From Siphonodentalium dalli (Eukaryota > Mollusca > Scaphopoda > Gadilida > Siphonodentaliidae), in NCBI GenBank assembly GCA_032622095.1, contig CP136066.1, positions 41,305,835-41,369,834 on the forward strand: a stretch of 64,000 bases of DNA, in the 5' to 3' direction. Position numbers and translations under genes: made by a program. This document shows positions 12,326-22,169 of this stretch, one piece after another. The first letter of the stretch is position 1; each line of letters starts with the position of its first letter. The notes under the pieces were generated by a model. That model did not search any database. It was given only the letters and a program-made list of their open reading frames with translations, and was not told the origin of the DNA.

Positions 12326-12410
12326 GAAGAAGCGCACGGAGAGAGAGCTGCACGAAGGAATGATCTGGAAGATAACACCCACAGACATACAACCTATGTC
12401 TAAACACCAG
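12326..12410 (+). CDS. Receptor guanylate cyclase, juxtamembrane exon
   Basis: This exon encodes the cytoplasmic segment between the membrane helix and the kinase-homology domain. Starting at 12326 (after CTTTCTATTCCGAAG) it contributes one base to a shared Arg codon, then 28 codons: KKRTERELHEGMIWKITPTD followed by IQPMSKHQ. The pattern basic cluster, EL, W-[KR]-I, DI is typical of this segment in natriuretic-peptide-receptor-type cyclases. It ends CAG|GTAAGA at 12410/12411 in phase 0, which matches the phase-0 start of exon 17532. The 5' border is less certain: the frame is open back to 12252, and AG sites at 12328-12329 or 12280-12281 are alternatives. The last 31 bases and the donor are the founder of the 39-bp array that follows. 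Confidence 0.8.
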
Positions 12411-12568
12411 GTAAGACCTACAGACCTACAACCTATGTCTAAAAACCAGGTAAGACCTACAGACATACAACCTATGTCTAAAAACCAGGTAAGACCTACA
12501 GACATACAACCTATGTCTAAAAACCAGGTAAGACCTACAGACATACAACCTATGTCTAAAAACCAGGT
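12411..12568 (+). promoter_or_regulatory. Five tandem in-frame 5' splice sites
   Basis: CCAG|GTAAGACC occurs at 12411, 12450, 12489, 12528 and 12567, exactly 39 bp apart. The reading frame of the juxtamembrane exon stays open through all five until a TAA at 12585-12587. Use of the second to fifth donor would add one to four copies of a 13-residue segment (VRPTDIQPMSKNQ or a close variant) between the membrane helix and the kinase-homology domain. The sequence shows the sites and the frame; use of any site other than the first is inference. Confidence 0.6.
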
Positions 12569-12906
12569 AAGACCTACAGACATATAACCTATGTCTAAAA
12601 ACCAGGTAAGACCTACAGACATACAACCTATGTCTAAAAACCAGGTAAGACCTACAGACATACAACCTATGTCTAAAAACCAGGTAACCCCTACAGACAT
12701 ACAACCTATGTCTAAAAACCAGGTAACACCTACATATTTACTACCTATAATGTCTAAAACCCAGGTAACACCTACATATTTACTACCTATAATGTCTAAA
12801 TCCCATGTAACACCTACATATTTACTACATATAATGTCCAAAAATCAGGTAACACCTACAGACATACAAACTATAATGTCTAAAAGCCAGGTAACACCTT
12901 CAGATG

Positions 12907-13096
12907 TTGCTTAACTATTTTGATGTATGTGTTAATCTTATGCCATCATCTCTTGTGTGTAGGCCTATGATGTATGCATAGATGTATTTGTGTATCATGT
13001 GTAATAGAGGGCATGGTACTCGTTGAAATGTAGGCGCTCTGGGCCATCTGGGATAAAGCGCTATATAAATGTTATTTATTATTATTATTATTATTA
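12907..13096 (+). mobile_element. SINE-like insert with (TTA)n tail
   Basis: The insert interrupts the 39-bp array. It ends in GGATAAAGCGCTATATAAAT, an A/T run and a (TTA)n tract, the 3' end shared by many animal SINEs and LINEs. A TAACACC at both edges (near 12894 and 13095) may be a target-site duplication, but the array itself contains TAACACC, so this is uncertain. No coding sequence. Confidence 0.7.
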
Positions 13097-13435
13097 ACAC
13101 CGACAGACAGACAACCTATATGTCTAAAACCAGATAACACATACAGACATACTACCTATAATGACTAAACAGGTAACACTTACAGACATAAAACCTATAT
13201 AATGTCTAAACCTGGTAACACCTAATTATATACAACCTATAATGTCTAAACCTGGTAACACCTACATATATACAACCTATAATGTCTAAACACCAGGTAA
13301 CACCTACATATATACAACCTATAATGTATAAAGACCAGGTAACACCTACATATATACAACCTATAATGTTCAACAAACCAGGTAACACTAACAGGTATAC
13401 AACCTATAATGTCTAAATACCAAATCGAATATCCG

Positions 13436-14515
13436 AGTATTTCTTCCATCAATACGAAGTGTCCCCCAAGCAAATAGCAAATCAATTATAATATGAAGGA
13501 ACGAAGTGGTCCTGTTAATGTGCGAAATGTGTTAAAGATACTCAATCCGATCAGAGGGTCCCCATATCATCAATATACAACAACAATATTTCTTCAAAAT
13601 ACGTTTTAGTTATCAGAATCGATTAATTGTAACAAAATAATGCTAACCACTGTCAACTATGGTATAAAATTTCCCAAAGCGTGCTATTTAGCAGCATTTT
13701 GTTCAACGAAATATGGCTGTATTATCACTTGAAATTCACGAAATTTAACCGTATTACCACTTGTTTTTTAGAGTTATCCATCTTCATCCGTAATTTTTTA
13801 CCGAGACCACCCATTTGACGGTGTGTTTCTGGGCCACAAACAATTGAAATAACAAACTTATAAAATCGATATCTGATCACTCTGAGCTTTGATGGTAAGT
13901 TCCTCGACTCGATTCAAATATTGTTTACCCCCGAAGCCAAAGAAATAGTAATTTAGGGGTGTTTAATCGGATTGAATACCTTTAATACTGGATATTAGTT
14001 GTTGCAGATCAACTATAATCAAGATGGCTATTAACGTCGTTTTGCAAACTCCATTGCAGCCATTACTCATTTTTTGTCACAAAATATATGTTCTCGAATA
14101 CAGACACCGGCTTTTTCTCAAATAATTTCAAGAATATGTCATTACTCCAAACAAGCATAGAACATCTCAAACAGACAGTAAAACATGGATGTTTTCGTAC
14201 GAATATCTTTTGACAAACAGTAAGACATCGGTGTATTCGAATGAATATTTTGACAAACAGTAAAACATGGGTGTTTTCGAATGAATATGTTTGACAAACA
14301 GTAAAACATGGGTGTCTTTGTATGAATATGTGATTAATAAACTCGCGATCGTTGACCATCACCTCAATGTGGGAGATGGTTATGCGATTGTGTCCTTAAA
14401 TAGTGATCGCCATGACTGTGGCCTTACTTATTATATATTAGTGGCAATGAAATCATTCGTCGTCGTGAAACACGAGAAACCCGATTAAGTTTCTTCTCAT
14501 GCAGCCCGGTAACTT
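13436..14515. other. Intron sequence with a small local repeat
   Basis: Near 14160-14330 the block GACAAACAGTAAAACATGG plus GTGTTTTCGAATGAATAT repeats four or five times at about 55-65 bp. No exon is seen. TATCAGAATCGATTAATTG near 13613 and TCTATTCTGATAACTGAT near 24598 belong to related, oppositely oriented dispersed sequences. Confidence 0.55.
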
Positions 14516-14740
14516 CACCATCGCGGTTTTCGTCATCACCAACATATTCACCATCGCCATCATGCATCCTTCTCCTCATCCCCATCCCCATCAGGTCATG
14601 TTCACCACATCGTCATCATCCTAATCATCATCATCATCTTCGTCCTCTTATCGTGGTAATCATCATCATCGTCGTCATCGTCGATCACAAACGCAATAAT
14701 CATCATAACACCCAGCATCGTTGTCATCAAGTTGACAAAC
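14516..14740. repeat. CAT/ATC-rich simple sequence
   Basis: Imperfect CAT, ATC and CGT triplets (CATCATCATC, CGTCGTCATCG) fill the region. It is a degenerate trinucleotide microsatellite with no coding signal. Confidence 0.7.
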
Positions 14741-14882
14741 GGCATTTGTATCCTTCATCCCATTTTCTTCTCTTCTGATTGGCGGAGGTTGCGTCACATG
14801 GCGGGCCGCAAATCACTTTTTACCCTCGAGGGTAACATTTCGACAGTACTGTTGTTGACCGCTCTGTACGGTTGCCCGTAAG

Positions 14883-15093
14883 TGCCACGGCGAAACAAAC
14901 TTGTCAAAAGTTTGTTTTGCCGTGAATTTTTTACTCACGGCAAAACAAACTTTTCAATCACGGCAGAATAAACTTTTCACTCACGGCAGAATAAACTTTT
15001 CACTCACGGCAAAACATTCTTTTCATCCACGCAAAACAAACTTGTCACTCACGGCAAAATAAACTTTTCACTCACGGCAAAACAAACTTTTCA
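14883..15093. repeat. 23-bp minisatellite with an inverted first copy
   Basis: The unit CTCACGGCAAAACAAACTTTT plus CA repeats about seven times. The first copy is inverted, so 14883-14923 forms a palindrome (CACGGCGAAACAAACTT against AAGTTTGTTTTGCCGTG). Confidence 0.85.
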
Positions 15094-15866
15094 TATAAAA
15101 CACCTGGTCAGACACCACTTAACTCCAATGGTTAACTTATAAAACACATGGTCAGACTCCCACTTACCTATAATGGTTTACTTATAAAACACATGGTCAG
15201 ACACCCACTTACCTATAATGGTTAACTTATAAAACACATGGTCAGACACCCACTTACCTATAATGGTTCACTTATAAAACACATGGTCAGACACCCACTT
15301 ACCTATAATGGTTAACTTATAAAACACATGGTCAGACACCCACTTACCTATAATTGTTAACTTATAAAACACATGGTCAGACTCCCACTTACCTATAATG
15401 GTTAACTTATAAAACACATTGTCAGACTCCCATGGTCAGACACCCACTTACCTATAATGGTTAACTTATAAAACACATTGTCAGACTCCCATGGTCAGAC
15501 ACACACTTACCTATAATGGTTAACCTATAAAACACCTAGTCAGACACCCACTTATCTATAATGGTTAACCTATAAAACACCTGGTCAGACACCCACTTAC
15601 CTATAATGGTTAACCTATAAAACACCTGGTCAGAACCCATTTACCAATAATGGTTAACTTATAAAACACATGGTCAGACTCCCACTTACCTATAATGGTT
15701 AACCTATAAAACACCTGGTCAGACACCTACTTACCTATAATGGTTAACTAACAAAACACTAACTCTGTCAGATTTGTCACCTGGTCAAACACCCACTTAC
15801 CTATAATGGTTAACTTATAAAACACCTGGTCAGAAACCCACTTAACTCTAATGGTTAACCTATAAA
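15094..15866. repeat. 45-bp minisatellite carrying ACTTACCT
   Basis: The unit CTTATAAAACACATGGTCAG plus ACACCCACTTACCTATAATG and GTTAA is 45 bp, with about 17 copies. Most units contain CACTTACCTATA, the reverse complement of a strong 5' splice site (TATAGGTAAGTG). Local duplications of the CAGACTCCCATGG junction occur near 15420 and 15480. The array lies in the intron between the juxtamembrane and first kinase-homology exons. Confidence 0.93.
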
Positions 15867-16023
15867 ACTGATGTTGATTTTTCAATAATAGTGTGATTAT
15901 AATCTTTGGTATCTATATGCCTAGTTTATATATCATTTAGTTTTGAAATTTATTTACATATCAGAAAACAATGTTAAATTGTTTTGTCTATGTTGCTCTA
16001 ACTGAATGACTGAATTCCTGAAG
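15867..16023. other. Short unique spacer
   Basis: Non-repetitive AT-rich intron sequence between the 45-bp array and a MITE. Nothing was recognised. Confidence 0.4.
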
Positions 16024-16402
16024 GGCCCTGTGCCAATGCATTCTCTCATATAATTATGCGAGTCGACCATAGGTCGCCTCGCATATATAAGAGAATGCAT
16101 TGGCTTAACACATTAAAAATTATAAAATTGTTAAAGAATGTAAGAAAAATGGTAAAAAGTGTTAAATTTGTTTTTTTTAGGCCAATGCATTCTCTTATAT
16201 ATGCGAGGCGACCTATGGTCGACTCGCATATATAAGATAATGCATTGGCACAGGGCATAACTGTAACTATCACAATGTGGTCAAGGAGCCGGTTCCAATG
16301 ATATCCATATTTGTATGGTTCTATTGAGACAGACCGAATATATTTTAGGCTGTTGAAGCTTTATTTGGCCGGTTTTGGCCGCTTTGTTGGGTAAAGGGTT
16401 AA
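16024..16402 (-). mobile_element. TTAA-type MITE with twin palindromes, one end missing
   Basis: Two palindromes of about 70 bp are built from GCCAATGCATTCTCTTATAT and its complement around GGTCGACTCGC/GCGAGTCGACC. They flank an A/T-rich core. To the right are GTTACAGTTATG-type flanks and a terminal GTTGGGTAAAGGGTTAA. Compared with the copies at 17138, 21350 and 37706 it is inverted, and its left terminal repeat is absent (GAATTCCTGAAGGGCCCTG instead). Short open frames over it are not genes. Confidence 0.85.
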
Positions 16403-17137
16403 TCATTCTATACTATAGATAGAATCTCGCATTCAGTTAAACAGTGTACCTAGGAATTGTTTATTATCCATTTGAAGGGATGTTAAGGTGATAACAGCAG
16501 GCGACAGATACATAAAATTGCAGAATGGTTTGTTGAATTTGAACATTTCCTTTGTGATAAGTACTCATCTATGATGCTTTAGTTGTGACATAACTCCATA
16601 TACAATTGCCAATACCCCATTATAATCCCACAACTTGATTCAAACTATATGACTGTCCCAATATATAGAACCCCAATCTCAAATATTCGTGTTCGATTCC
16701 TTAATGAAACCTCACACATCTTACTCCTAGCGAAGACATACACACAATGAACATGGCTCCCAAATATGGTCATGGGAAATGACCATAACGGCAGAACCAA
16801 TCCCGATGTGTATTGCCAAATGCCTCATCTAATATGCATCCCAAATAGTATATAAGAAACAGTCACATCACATCACATCATGCTTTCACTAGACTCATCT
16901 CATCTTGAGGTTCGCACACCTCTCCAGGCATCACCTCACTAGGCATCACCCATTCGGGGGCTTTACTTCGCGGCGACTTGATTGTTACATTTATATACAC
17001 TACTTGTATTCACGACGTATTAAAGACTTGTAACGTATAAAATACAAGTTGTACCTATATCTATGTGTCCATTACATCACATAGTATAGAACAGGTTAAT
17101 ATTTAAATACAAGTGTATTTGTATCCGGATCCGATGT
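16403..17137. other. Spacer between two inverted MITE copies
   Basis: 735 bp of unique-looking intron sequence enclosed by two MITE copies in opposite orientation. No exon is seen. It includes a short CATCACATCACATCATG run near 16867. Confidence 0.5.
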
Positions 17138-17514
17138 TTAACCCTTTACCCAACAAAACGGCCAAAACCGGCCAAATAAAGCTTCAACAGACTAAAATAT
17201 CTTCGGTCTGTCTCAATAGAACCATACAAATATGGATATCATTGGAACCGGCTCCTTGACCACATTGTGATTGTTACAGTTATGCCCTGTGCCAATGCAT
17301 TCTCTTATATATGCGAGTCGACCATAGGTCGCCTCGCATATATAAGAGAATGCATTGGCCTAAAAAAAAAAATTCTACATTCTTTGACAATTTTATCATT
17401 TTTAATATGTGTTAAGCCTATGCATTCTCTTATATATGCGAGGCGACCTATGGTCGACTCGCATATATAAGAGAATGCGTTGGCACAGGGCCGTTCTGTT
17501 GGTTAAAGGGTTAA
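17138..17514 (+). mobile_element. TTAA-type MITE (piggyBac-like), full copy beside an exon
   Basis: The element starts TTAACCCTTTACCCAACAAA and ends ...CTGTTGGTTAAAGGGTTAA. TTAA stands at both ends and the terminal repeats begin CCC, as in piggyBac-type elements. The two inner palindromes are the same as in the other copies. Its right end is 17 bp before the acceptor of the exon at 17532, so it supplies sequence in the branch-point region. No transposase is present. Confidence 0.85.
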
Positions 17515-17531
17515 TGGTATTTTCGTTCCAG

Positions 17532-17696
17532 CTAAGCTATAAAAGTCTCCGCTCCTCACGGATGTTCACTTCCGAGCAGTCACTTGAGCACGCGTCGGAC
17601 AGCTTAGGGCTATACAAAGGAATCCAAGTCTTCGTCAAAAAGACCAGCGTCACTGACTTCACCCTGGGCCGTGACGTATTGATGGACCTCAAAGCG
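17532..17696 (+). CDS. Receptor guanylate cyclase, kinase-homology exon 1
   Basis: The exon encodes 55 residues in phase 0-0, from LSYKSLRSSRMFTSE to VLMDLKA. It covers the start of the kinase-homology domain. GLYKGIQVFVKKTSV lines up with the strand carrying the ATP-site lysine in natriuretic-peptide receptors, and DFTLGRDVLMDLKA with the following helix. In receptor cyclases this domain binds ATP and represses the cyclase; it is not an active kinase. The acceptor is TATTTTCGTTCCAG and the donor GCG|GTAACG. The acceptor lies 17 bp downstream of a MITE. The upstream exon ends in phase 0 (12410) and the next exon starts in phase 0 (19211). Family assignment is firm because the following exons continue the domain in order. 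Confidence 0.88.
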
Positions 17697-19210
17697 GTAA
17701 CGTCACTCCAATATTATAGTCTGATTTATGAATTATAGGTGGAATAATTTAGATGTAAGAGGGAAAACTTATAGTATTAGCCAGGTTCAGACACACGTAC
17801 TTGAAAGTTGAAACTTGTAACGTGTGTTACTATGGTACTACTATGGATATAGACTTCATGTCATGTGATTGTACGGCGCCAAAGCTATACTTTTTGAGAT
17901 ATCGGCCCGACTTGTACAAGAACGTGTAAACAATAATCCGGTTGTCGAGACAAGCTGGTTAAAGTGTCACCGCCGCCTACATGCTTAATTGGATTCAATG
18001 AAAACACTACCTAGCTATTGTTTCAATAATCACAATTGTCCCAGCAATCGAAACTATAATTATCACTGTATATGAATTCCGCACGTATTTTCAAAACGAT
18101 TGTTATTGTACATATCGTAAATAGTTCTTTGCATAAAACAGATTAAATAATGGATAACAAGGGGAGAGAAAAGTTAATATTATTTTCTTCATCACATACT
18201 TCATATTTTAGACTTTTTTATTGTAATTAATATTTGCTTGTGATTAAAGGACACTACTTCATCGCCAATAATTCTGGGATAAACGTACACTGGTTCATTG
18301 GATGTTCATTGGATATTCGGGGGATTCGAGCATGAAAACAGTTTGTGTTCAGGTTCACAAACTGTTTTCATGCTCGAATCTTCAGGCACAAAAAGCTAAT
18401 CGAATCCCCACAAAGGCACTTATAGTCGTAATTACATGTCATGCAGTGAGATATCCTTTTTCTTTTCGTGTGTACGTTCCATAGTGTTACTAGGAACAAC
18501 ACCTGAACAATTTCCTGTTAATCGTATCATATTGTATATAATAAACAACTGTCCGTTTGCGCTCGATTGTGTGACACCTGCCTGTGTGGTGGTGCAGTTG
18601 GCGCGCGTCGTCAATCGCAACGTGCTCCACTCAAATGTGTTCACCTTTCATCGGGCGATGCTGATGAATTGTAAATTAGAGTTAGCAGCTCTCGAATATT
18701 TCATGACCATATCACGTCTGGCTATATGTTCCCAAGACATCAAGCTATTGAGCTATCCCAACAGCTCATCTCGAATACAGCAAAAAGAAGATAATATCGA
18801 ACATATTTGTTTTTACAAGGAAATGTTTCGGATTCATATTTCACAACCTCGACAAATGGTAACCGAAACCACTTGAACACATATCTTCTCAATAATCATA
18901 TTTATATTGTGACGAGTTTGATAGTCAGCTAGCAATACATGATACATGTACATATCTCCTTCGTTATCTTGTGTGTATGGTTGTTATTTATATAGGAGAA
19001 GCACACAATGAATAAACACTTCGAACTGAGACATCTTGCCGCCATTTTGAAACAAATTATGACGTAGGTTTGTTTATGGTTGAGTTATTTATATAGGTGA
19101 AGCACACAATGAATAAACACTTCGAAATGAGACATATTGGCGCCATTTTCAAGCAAATTATGACGTAGGTTCCCGCACATGAATAATGCATGATTTACCT
19201 CATCTTTCAG
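17697..19210. other. Intron with a perfect hairpin, dispersed repeat and 102-bp duplication
   Basis: A 146-codon open frame at 18436-18876 has no recognisable domain. Its 3' part (about 18835-18905, CACAACCTCGACAAATGGTA) belongs to a dispersed repeat also found near 36283-36355, so I do not call it a gene. Two copies of a 102-bp segment start near 18983 and 19085 (TTATTTATATAGGAGAAGCA and TTATTTATATAGGTGAAGCA) just before the next exon. Confidence 0.6.
18323..18380. repeat. Perfect 25-bp inverted repeat
   Basis: GATTCGAGCATGAAAACAGT plus TTGTG is followed by an 8-base spacer (TTCAGGTT) and the exact reverse complement. It is a perfect hairpin of unknown origin, perhaps a very short foldback element. 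Confidence 0.85.
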
Positions 19211-19315
19211 ATGAAGGAAATGGCACATGAAAATCTGAATGCGTTTATTGGGGCTTCCGTTGACGTTCATGAAATCCGCACGCTATTCAAATATTGCAAG
19301 AAAGGAAGTCTTCAG
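19211..19315 (+). CDS. Receptor guanylate cyclase, kinase-homology exon 2
   Basis: The exon encodes 35 residues in phase 0-0, starting MKEMAHENLNAFIGASVDVH and ending KYCKKGSLQ. This is the signature of receptor-cyclase kinase-homology domains: a [ML]-[KR]-[DE]-[ML] stretch before H-[ED]-N-[LI], an F-[IV]-GA core strand, and Y-C-[PK]-[KR]-GSL[QR] at the kinase hinge. The acceptor is CATCTTTCAG and the donor CAG|GTTTGT. It follows directly from LMDLKA of the preceding exon, so no exon appears to be missing. Confidence 0.93.
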
Positions 19316-19537
19316 GTTTGTTATAATTATTTCCACGAACGTGGCTAGATGTTCTCAGATTGGGGATGTCTAACTTGGGATGTTACAACTGAACCACCCC
19401 TATCTTAAAACAGAACGATATTCCAAGGCTGGGAAATATCATTTGCATCCCCTTTGGTTTAGAATGTTCCAACTAGTATCTCAAGCTTTCCAAATTGTCA
19501 ACCCTTCCATGACTGGAGCTTCCTGAACTTTTGCGAA
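19316..19537. other. Intron sequence
   Basis: Nothing beyond unique intron sequence was recognised before the truncated MITE. Confidence 0.4.
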
Positions 19538-19810
19538 AACCCTGTGCCAATGCAGGTCGCCTCGCATATATAAGAGAATGCATTGGCCTAACACATTTTA
19601 TAGTATTTATTATAATTGTAAAAAAATGTAAGAAAAATTAAAAAAAGATGATTTTTTTTAAAAGAATGTAAGAAATAATGACAAAAAATGATAAAAATTG
19701 TTAAAGAATGTAAGAAAAAATGATAAAAATTGATATAGAATGTAAAAAAAATATAATGATAAAAAATAATAAAATTGTTAAAGGATATAAGCAAAAATTA
19801 TAAAAAAAAT
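19538..19810. mobile_element. Truncated copy of the palindromic MITE
   Basis: CCCTGTGCCAATGC is joined directly to GGTCGCCTCGCATATATAAG and AGAATGCATTGGCC, so most of the first palindrome arm is deleted. It is followed by an expanded AT-rich core with repeated GAATGTAAGAAAAA motifs. The second palindrome is missing. Confidence 0.75.
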
Positions 19811-21349
19811 GTTCATCCTAATACCCCAAATTATAGTATGGATGTAAATCATTTTTTCTAAACATGACATGTAGAGGAACTCTAATGAGTCACAATTCAA
19901 TACGAAATTTATTAACAGAGTGCACTAAATTATATTGGAGCCGAGCTTTAGCGAGGTTCTAACCGAATTTAGTGGCCGAGGTTAATAAATTGCGTATAGA
20001 ATTGCGACGAATTTGATATCACATAATCACATTTAGCAAGCAAAAAACGATCTCGAAACGGCTGGGTTTCAAAATTTTTTATATTGATATCATTATCACA
20101 ACTAATGAGGAAGTAAAATACATTCAAGAACAAAATATAGTTTTAATGTGTCTTTTTGTGTTAACAAAATTGTCACCCATGTTTATCTCATAGTCAACAC
20201 AACATAACCCAACACAAATCGAATATCATCAGTATATTCTAATTGACATAATAATAACGTTCCGACTTGAAATCGGCATCATTGATCCAAGCTCTTACAT
20301 CACTGAGCGTGCCGATAATACACGTGTGTCTTACTAAAATAATACGAGGCTGGGTTTATGGGCTAATTATGATAAAGGTAAGATCTACCCGATTTGGGTC
20401 TTAACCATTTCTTTATTTAATATTCATTGACGAGTAGTTCACATAGGGAATGTTCACATAACAGGTTTGTTGGACTTATTATCTAAACATTTCCCTCCAA
20501 TAAATAGGATTCCTTCTGAACTTGTATTGTCTGGGTTAATCAAAAGTTGTTTAATGAGTACCGAGTTAGTTTGTCTGTTTGCTTATGACCATGTATAGGT
20601 GCCTTGTTTTCAAACAAGATCGATTTCGGTAAAATGTGTCACAGTAGTCAGTAAAGACATTTCTCACAGAGCTATGGTTATGACATGTAATTTCGACATT
20701 TCCTGTATTTATAAAAATACATTATGGTATATGTATGGGTTTGTCGAAAAAAACAAACGTGGGCTGATTTATATGGTTTTAGAAACAGTTTTAAGTGATT
20801 CAGAAAACATTTAAAAATAAATCCTGTGTGGTCCTTGCAGTTTGTTATGAGCAAGTTGAAGTCGTTTACAAATATTATTAAATCAGTTTTGGTGGAATAT
20901 GTGCAAGGGGTTACATTTTATTTTTAATATGTATATCACTGGAAAAATGTTCTTTGGTAGTTTGTGTTAAACAAGTGATGAACCGTCTCACACATATGAT
21001 GTTTACGGGACTGTAAGATATATTGTTATCCCTTACCACATTCTCATCCCTTCTGATTGGCAGAGGGCGTGAGTATAACATGCTTAATTAATCTTGTAAT
21101 TTCAGAAACCATCATCTCTCCTCATTAAAGTGTCCAAAGGGAGATTGTGGTTTCAGTTAGAAATTGATTGATTATCATTGATACTTTGTTTCTATAGCAT
21201 GTGCATATAATAATCTTTCTATATGGGAACGTGGAATCATTAGCTTATTAGTCGCATTTGTCTCATGCGTGGGTCATACTGAATCATCAACACATAATGG
21301 CACAGGTCCATTGTCTCCTGACTTGACCAATCGGGATGACTGAACGTTG
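19811..21349. other. Intron sequence with an imperfect foldback
   Basis: Between about 19900 and 20015 an imperfect inverted repeat (ACGAAATTTATTAACAGAG against CGAGGTTAATAAATTGCGT) encloses GGAGCCGAGCTTTAGCGAGG. An open frame at 20599-20814 has no recognisable content. No exon is seen. Confidence 0.5.
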
Positions 21350-21749
21350 TTAACCCTTTACCCAACAAACCGGCCAAAACCGGCCAAATAAAGCTTCAAC
21401 AGCCTAAAATATCTTCGGTCTGTCTCAATAGAACCATACACATATGGATATCATTGGAACCGGCTCCTTGACCACATTGTGATAGTTACAGTTATGCCCT
21501 GTGCCAATGCATTCTCTTATATATGCGAGTCGACCATAGGTCGCCTCGCATATATAAGAGAATGCATTGGCCTAAAAAAAATCTTTTTTTGACACTTTTT
21601 ACCATTTTTTCTTACATTCTTTAACAATTTTATAATTTTTAATGTGTTAAGCCAATGCATTCTCTTATATATGCGAGGCGACCTATGGTCGACTCGCATA
21701 TATAAGAGAATGCATTGGCACAGGGCCCTTCTGTTGGGTAAAGGGTTAA
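21350..21749 (+). mobile_element. TTAA-type MITE (piggyBac-like), full copy
   Basis: TTAACCCTTTACCCAACAAA at the left and CTGTTGGGTAAAGGGTTAA at the right, with TTAA at both ends. Same inner palindromes and A/T core as the copy at 17138. About 400 bp, no coding capacity. Confidence 0.87.
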
Positions 21750-21784
21750 GTTGAGACAAAGAATAATAGCTTGGATGAGATTCC

Positions 21785-21893
21785 ATGTTCCCAAAAGATA
21801 GACATGCTCTCTCACCCAGAGATAGACATGCTCTCTCACCCAGAGATAGACATGCTCTCTCACCCAGAGATAGACATGCTCTCTCACCCAGAC
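21785..21893. repeat. 24-bp tandem repeat, four copies
   Basis: GATAGACATGCTCTCTCACC plus CAGA is repeated four times with almost no change. Confidence 0.9.
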
Positions 21894-22009
21894 TTTCAGA
21901 TAATTTGTAACACATTGATCTCCGTGACTGCTCATAGTTACTCGAATACATTTTAGTTGGAAATAAATAACTGTCATGTTATCTAAGAGTTTTTACTAAG
22001 TGAAAATAA

Positions 22010-22128
22010 ATCTGGGAGTGCTATATATAGTGTGACGTCCACATGACAACAAGCGCGATTTGAATGATGTCATCTTCGTGCACAATATGACATTACGAGT
22101 CGAGCGCGCTAACCACTGGACCAGCGAA
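22010..22128 (-). mobile_element. tRNA-derived SINE head (minus strand)
   Basis: Read on the minus strand, CGCTGGTCCAGTGGTTAGCG plus CGCTCGACTCGTAATG resembles the 5' half of a tRNA with an A-box-like block. No matching 3' tRNA half or B-box was found. I read it as a SINE head or tRNA fragment rather than a functional tRNA. Its 3' limit is uncertain. Confidence 0.5.
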
Positions 22129-22169
22129 ATATATGTGTAGAAACCATTACATGACGTTCACTATTGCAG

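Larger units (their letters stand above)
12371..13435. repeat. 39-bp array derived from an exon-donor border
   Basis: The unit ACAGACATACAACCTATGTC plus TAAAAACCAGGTAAGACCT is 39 bp. It copies the last 31 bases of the juxtamembrane exon plus the start of its intron. The donor reads GTAAGA in the first seven units (12411-12645) and GTAACA or GTAACC in distal units from 12684, where the units also drift (CATATTTACTACC, CATATATACAACC). A SINE-like insert splits the array at about 12907-13096. Minus-strand open frames across the array are by-products of the 39-bp period. Confidence 0.92.

Noticed and set aside
12299-12841. 180-codon minus-strand open frame
   Set aside because: By-product of the 39-bp (13-codon) repeat read in reverse; the + strand carries the exon and its donor copies.
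18436-18876. 146-codon open frame as a gene
   Set aside because: No recognisable domain. It lies in an intron, and its 3' part belongs to a dispersed repeat also seen near 36283.
22087-22128. Functional tRNA gene on the minus strand
   Set aside because: Only an A-box-like 5' half is present; I could not find a B-box or acceptor-stem partner. A SINE head is more likely.
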